From: VBDM01 sp035637655
GTDB taxonomy: Bacteria; Pseudomonadota; Gammaproteobacteria; Burkholderiales; SG8-39
Assembly: GCA_035637655.1 (NCBI GenBank)
Contig: DASPWT010000163.1
Span: forward strand, 1 to 9,929
Reading direction: 5' to 3'
DNA length: 9,929 bases
Below are positions 6,866-9,929 of the stretch, piece after piece. Position numbers and translations under genes: made by a program. Below the pieces are notes generated by a model. That model was not told the origin of the DNA. It worked only from the letters and a program-made list of their open reading frames with translations, and ran no database searches. The stretch's first letter is position 1. Every line of letters begins with the position of its first letter.

Positions 6866-8113
6866 ATGCATTGGTTCACCGTCGTCTTTCTCGCTGCGAT
6901 CGCGCTCACCACGGTCGTGCGCCTGTGGCTTTCGCGGCGCCACATCCGGCACGTCTTGGCGAACCGCAACGCCGTTCCGGCAGAGTTTGAGGGCCGCATC
7001 GCGCTCGCGGCGCACCAGAAGGCGGCCGACTACACCATCGCCAAGGCGCGATTTGGTCAGCTGGAAACACTTGCTGCAGCGGCGGCGCTGCTTGCGTTCA
7101 CTCTCGGCGGCGGACTGCAGTTCATCTCCGAGGCTTGGGAAAGGGTGTTCGAAGCCGGCGGTTACGCGCACGGCATCGCGCTGATTGCTTCGGTCGCGCT
7201 TATTTCGGGGGTGATCGATCTCCCTTTTGCTCTCTATCGCACCTTCGTGATCGAAGCGCGCTTCGGTTTCAATCGCACGAGCCTGACCTTGTTCGTCGCC
7301 GATCTGGCCAAGCTCACCGCGCTTTCAGTGTTGGTCGGGATCCCTCTCGTCCTTCTGGTGCTCTGGCTCATGGCGAAAATGGGCGAAACCTGGTGGCTTT
7401 ATGTGTGGCTCACCTGGGTGGCGTTCAACCTGCTCATAGCCATGATCTACCCGACGCTGATCGCCCCGCTCTTCAACAAGTTCTCGCCTCTCGAGGACGC
7501 GGCGTTACGCAGCCGAATCGAATCCCTGCTCGCCAAATGCGGATTTCGCTCGCGAGGGCTATTCGTGATGGACAGCTCAAAGCGTTCCAGCCACGGCAAC
7601 GCCTATTTCACCGGCTTCGGCGCGGCGAAGCGCATCGTGCTCTTCGACACGCTGGTATCGCGCCTCGCCCCGCCCGAGATCGAGGCGGTGCTCGCCCATG
7701 AGCTGGGACATTTCTCGCGCCGTCACGTGTGGAAGCGCATGGCCCTGCTGTTCGCCGTGAGTCTTGCGTTCTTGTGGGTGCTGGGGTGGTTGATCGGGCG
7801 GGAGTGGTTCTTCACGGCTCTGGGTGTACCCGCGCAGGGTACGGCGATGGCTCTCGTGCTCTTCTTCATGGTCGCGCCGGTGTTCACGTTTCTATCGCAC
7901 CCGCTCGCGAGTCTGTACTCGCGCCTGCACGAATTCGAGGCGGACGCCTACGCGGCAAGAGTCGCCGACCCGCGCGACCTCGTGCGTGCTCTGGTCAAGC
8001 TGTACGAGGACAACGCGGCGACCCTTACGCCCGACCCCCTGCACTCGGCTTTCTACGATTCGCACCCGCCGGCGATGCTGCGCATCGCGCGCCTGCAAAC
8101 TCTTCAAAACTAG
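6866..8113 (+). CDS. Ste24-type M48 family membrane metalloprotease
   Basis: This is a polytopic inner-membrane zinc endopeptidase of 415 residues, related to the eukaryotic CAAX prenyl protease Ste24 (M48A) rather than the shorter HtpX. Bacteria lack CAAX processing of this kind, so a role in membrane-protein quality control is inferred. The N-terminal M48_N region has membrane segments at about residues 4-22, 67-83, 103-122, 148-170 and 177-200. The protease part shows DSSKRSSHGNAYFTGF (236-251), the HELGH zinc site (H278, E279, H282) and HEFEAD (355-360), with E356 as the likely third ligand and D360. It ends with SHPPAMLRIARL. The start is uncertain: ATG 6866 gives a natural N-terminus, ATG 6836 would add ten residues, and neither has a clear ribosome site. 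A TAGAAT at 6832-6837 could be a -10 element. The stop overlaps the ribosome site of phhB. Confidence 0.92.
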   Translation: MHWFTVVFLAAIALTTVVRLWLSRRHIRHVLANRNAVPAEFEGRIALAAHQKAADYTIAKARFGQLETLAAAAALLAFTLGGGLQFISEAWERVFEAGGYAHGIALIASVALISGVIDLPFALYRTFVIEARFGFNRTSLTLFVADLAKLTALSVLVGIPLVLLVLWLMAKMGETWWLYVWLTWVAFNLLIAMIYPTLIAPLFNKFSPLEDAALRSRIESLLAKCGFRSRGLFVMDSSKRSSHGNAYFTGFGAAKRIVLFDTLVSRLAPPEIEAVLAHELGHFSRRHVWKRMALLFAVSLAFLWVLGWLIGREWFFTALGVPAQGTAMALVLFFMVAPVFTFLSHPLASLYSRLHEFEADAYAARVADPRDLVRALVKLYEDNAATLTPDPLHSAFYDSHPPAMLRIARLQTLQN

Positions 8114-8117
8114 GAGG
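8112..8117 (+). promoter_or_regulatory. Strong ribosome binding site of phhB overlapping the upstream stop
   Basis: AGGAGG, a full consensus site, begins inside the TAG stop of the M48 protease gene and lies 5 bases before the phhB ATG. It fixes the phhB start and suggests the two genes share a message. Confidence 0.85.
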
Positions 8118-8122
8118 CGAAT

Positions 8123-8452
8123 ATGTCGACGCTCACCGCAAAGAAATGCCGACCGCTGCCCGCCGGAACGCCGGCCCTCACTCGGGCGCAGATCGACACA
8201 CTCCTCAAGGAAGTGCCCGGCTGGGCGTACGACGGCAAGGTGATCGCGAAGAGCTGGTCTTTCAGGAATTACTACGAGACGATGGCGTTCGTGAACGCGG
8301 TCGCCTGGCTCGTGCATCGCGAGGACCATCACCCGGACATGAGCGTCGGCTACAACCGCTGCCGGGTGGAATTCAGCACGCACTCGATAGGCGGAATCTC
8401 CGAGAACGATTTTATCTGCGCGGCAAAGATCGAAGCGCTCGGGTCGATTTGA
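8123..8452 (+). CDS. phhB: Pterin-4a-carbinolamine dehydratase
   Basis: This cytoplasmic enzyme dehydrates 4a-hydroxytetrahydrobiopterin to quinonoid dihydropterin, recycling the cofactor used by phenylalanine hydroxylase. The 109-residue length is usual. The full family motif is present with correct spacing: H65, three residues, H69-H70-P71, five residues, Y77, nine residues, H87, eight residues, D96. It is visible as HREDHHPDMSVGY and STHSIGGISENDF. In many bacteria PCD proteins occur without an adjacent hydroxylase and may have other roles, including in molybdopterin metabolism. No phhA is in this window. The gene follows the M48 protease by 9 bases with a consensus AGGAGG and precedes the DUF2007 gene by 3 bases, so the three form a likely operon. 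Confidence 0.96.
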   Translation: MSTLTAKKCRPLPAGTPALTRAQIDTLLKEVPGWAYDGKVIAKSWSFRNYYETMAFVNAVAWLVHREDHHPDMSVGYNRCRVEFSTHSIGGISENDFICAAKIEALGSI

Positions 8453-8455
8453 GCT

Positions 8456-8779
8456 GTGCCGGGGAAGCGATTGAAGACGATTTTTTCCTCGCTTAATCTG
8501 GTCGAGGTGCATCATCTCAAGAACCTGCTTCAGTCGGCGGGCATACGCTGCCGCATCAGGAACGAAGATCTGGTGCGCCTTGCCGGCGAGGTTCCCTTTC
8601 CCGAGTGCGCCTTACAGCTCGTGCCGGAGCGCGAAGAGGATTATCCGGCTGCGGAGAAGCTTCTTGCAGAATTTCTCCGACCGCAGCTGCGGCCGGTCAA
8701 GCCTTGGCGCTGTCCTGACTGCGGCGAAATGATCGAAGGGCAGTTCACAGCCTGCTGGAAATGCGGCGGTAACCGCTGA
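8456..8779 (+). CDS. DUF2007 domain protein with C-terminal zinc ribbon
   Basis: This is a small soluble protein of up to 107 residues and unknown function. The N-terminal part, KTIFSSLNLVEVHHLKNLL followed by AGIRCRIRNED and then ALQLVPEREEDYPAAEKLL, matches the ferredoxin-like DUF2007 domain (named a putative signal-transducing domain in databases). The C-terminus carries a zinc ribbon, C-P-D-C then ten residues then C-W-K-C (about residues 86-103), ending in GGNR. The start is uncertain. GTG at 8456 is 3 bases after phhB but has no proper ribosome site. TTG at 8471 starts at the usual domain boundary (MKTIFSS) behind GGGGAAG (8461-8467). I give the longer form. The tight spacing to phhB suggests co-transcription. 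There is no membrane segment. Confidence 0.85.
   Translation: MPGKRLKTIFSSLNLVEVHHLKNLLQSAGIRCRIRNEDLVRLAGEVPFPECALQLVPEREEDYPAAEKLLAEFLRPQLRPVKPWRCPDCGEMIEGQFTACWKCGGNR
8764..8778 (+). other. Short GC hairpin at the DUF2007 stop codon
   Basis: CGGCGG (8764-8769), loop TAA, then CCGCTG (8773-8778) can form a six-pair stem including one G-T pair, directly over the stop codon. No T-run follows on the + strand, so it is at best a weak transcription end signal between two convergent genes only 14 bases apart. It could also be chance in coding sequence. Confidence 0.2.
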
Positions 8780-8793
8780 GCACCGTCACGTCG

Positions 8794-9717
8794 CTAGGTC
8801 GATGCCCCGGCGAGCGCGATCAGCAGCAACAAAAGCAGCCACACCACGAGCGCGCGCCAAACCAAGCCGACCGTGCTGTCCAGGTGGCCGGTATCGGCCG
8901 GGTCGCCCAAGCCCAGCTCCGGCCGGTCGACGACTTCTCCTCCCGCGAGGATCGGCATCCCGAGCCTCACCCCGATCGCCCCGGCTCCGCTCGCGAGGAC
9001 GATTCCGAGCGCAGGATCCGGCCAATTTGCGGCCTGCGTGCGCCAGCAGTACACCGCGTCCTCGAAGTCGCCCACCACGGCAAAGGCGGCAGCCGTGAAA
9101 CGCACCGGCAGCCAGTCGAGTGTGGCGAACGCGCGGCGCGCAAAACGGCTGAAGCCCTCCAGCTCCGGCGAGGCCCTTTCGCCCCAGCGGCCGTCAAGGA
9201 ACATCGAGAGTCGGTACAAGATCGCCCCCGTCGGCCCCGGCAGGAGCACGAACCAGAAAACCACCCCGAAGACATGGCGGTGCGACGCGACCAGCGCTTC
9301 TTCGATGGCCAGGCGCGTAATCGCCTCGCGGTCCAGATCGGCGCAGCTCGCGTGGCGCCAGGCCGAGAGGATGTCGCGTGCCTTTGCGAGATCGTTCTCC
9401 TTGAGGGCGAGATGAATGTCGGTGAAATAGTGGCTGCGCTGGCGAAATCCCATCGTGAGATAGAGCGCCGCAATGTTGAGCACAAGCGCAAGGAGAGGGC
9501 TTGCGCCGTACGCGGCTTTGTAAACGAGCCAGGCCCCGAGCACTGCAGGCGGCACCGCGATCAGCCAGGCGATGGCGCCTTGCCGAGTTTCACCGGCATT
9601 GAAAAGCCCCTCGAGGAATGTCGCATAACGCGCCAGGAGTGCGTACAAATAGCGGCGGTCGGCAAGCGGACGCCACTGCTCGAGCAGGAGCGCCGCGACG
9701 AGGGAGAGGAGGCTCAT
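8794..9717 (-). CDS. CobD/CbiB-family membrane protein (divergent paralogue)
   Basis: This is a 307-residue inner-membrane protein. Recognisable CobD/CbiB/AmpE-type features are LEQWRPL near the N-terminus, membrane segments at about 50-68 and 73-90, and QRSHYFTDIHLALKENDLAKAR (94-115 region). LPGPTGAILYRL is at 159-170, DWLPVRFTAAAFAVVGDFEDA is at 201-221, and a last membrane helix is at about 285-304. True CobD joins aminopropanol to cobyric acid in cobalamin synthesis. Here the motifs I recall from that enzyme (a VGRDT-like stretch and ENxxDG before the third membrane segment) are replaced by WRHASCADLD and SHRHVFGV, and no cobalamin genes are near. Cobalamin synthesis is therefore doubtful, and an AmpE-like or unknown role is as likely. 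The start is ATG 9717, with no clear ribosome site, 26 bases after the Nudix stop, suggesting one operon. Confidence 0.85.
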   Translation of the reverse strand: MSLLSLVAALLLEQWRPLADRRYLYALLARYATFLEGLFNAGETRQGAIAWLIAVPPAVLGAWLVYKAAYGASPLLALVLNIAALYLTMGFRQRSHYFTDIHLALKENDLAKARDILSAWRHASCADLDREAITRLAIEEALVASHRHVFGVVFWFVLLPGPTGAILYRLSMFLDGRWGERASPELEGFSRFARRAFATLDWLPVRFTAAAFAVVGDFEDAVYCWRTQAANWPDPALGIVLASGAGAIGVRLGMPILAGGEVVDRPELGLGDPADTGHLDSTVGLVWRALVVWLLLLLLIALAGAST

Positions 9718-9743
9718 GGCTTCGATTCGTGATGCCCGGACAA

Positions 9744-9929
9744 TCAGCCTTTCAGGAAGGAATGCAAGTTCATGAGCATCCCGGCCGTCGCTCCCCAGAT
9801 GTAGTACTGTCGATACGGAATGGCGTAGTAATGGCGCTCGCGGCCTTCGTGTACGACGCTGTTGCGCTGGTGGTTCGCGGGATCGAGCAGGAACTCGAGG
9901 GGCACTTCGAACACTTCGGCCACCTCGAA
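9744..9929 (-). CDS. Nudix hydrolase, CoA pyrophosphatase (NudL-like), C-terminal end only
   Basis: The last 61 residues of a protein enter from the right window edge. The stretch opens FEVAEVFEVPLEFLLDPANH, continues with RERHYYAIPYRQYYIWGATA, and ends GMLMNLHSFLKG. This is the typical C-terminal part of the CoA-pyrophosphatase branch of Nudix hydrolases, in which the VFEVPL strand and YIWGATAGML helix are conserved. Such enzymes split coenzyme A or related compounds into phosphopantetheine and adenosine 3',5'-bisphosphate. The Nudix box with its catalytic glutamates lies outside the window, so activity cannot be judged. It is upstream of, and probably co-transcribed with, the CobD-like gene. 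Confidence 0.88.
   Translation of the reverse strand, partial: FEVAEVFEVPLEFLLDPANHQRNSVVHEGRERHYYAIPYRQYYIWGATAGMLMNLHSFLKG

Noticed and set aside
6808..6999. An upstream extension of orn to 6999
   Set aside because: It adds 64 residues with no homology and runs into the M48 gene. The start at 6807 reproduces the exact E. coli length and catalytic numbering.

Overview
The window is GC-rich chromosomal DNA with densely packed genes. It fits a betaproteobacterium. The protein sequences look betaproteobacterial, and the order oligoribonuclease, Ste24-like M48 protease, pterin dehydratase is, as I recall, typical of that class. I saw no mobile element, tRNA, rRNA, CRISPR array or other sign of horizontal transfer. 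Most genes are housekeeping or widely conserved, and I found no convincing new multi-gene system.

Left part (1-1400): the 5' part of an MHYT-GGDEF signalling protein runs leftward off the edge. It is followed by a 235-base spacer holding a good sigma70-type promoter, then rpmE (ribosomal protein L31) with a strong UUCG-loop terminator.

Middle (1432-6265, + strand): an ArnT/PMT-like membrane glycosyltransferase overlaps pgi (glucose-6-phosphate isomerase) by 4 bases. Next come a small DUF6494-type protein and a GlcD/D-lactate-dehydrogenase-type FAD flavoprotein. All four are closely spaced and may form one transcription unit. The flavoprotein and orn (oligoribonuclease, - strand) overlap tail to tail by 4 bases.

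Right part (6262-9929): orn is divergent from a + strand cluster made of a Ste24-type M48 protease, a pterin-4a-carbinolamine dehydratase (phhB) and a DUF2007/zinc-ribbon protein. A - strand pair converges on this cluster: the 3' end of a CoA-pyrophosphatase-like Nudix hydrolase, then a CobD/CbiB-family membrane protein. The CobD-like protein seems to have lost motifs of true CobD, and no cobalamin genes are in view.

The points most worth a second look are the lack of promoter space between the rpmE terminator and the glycosyltransferase-pgi unit, the degenerate CobD paralogue, and the two small conserved proteins of unknown function.
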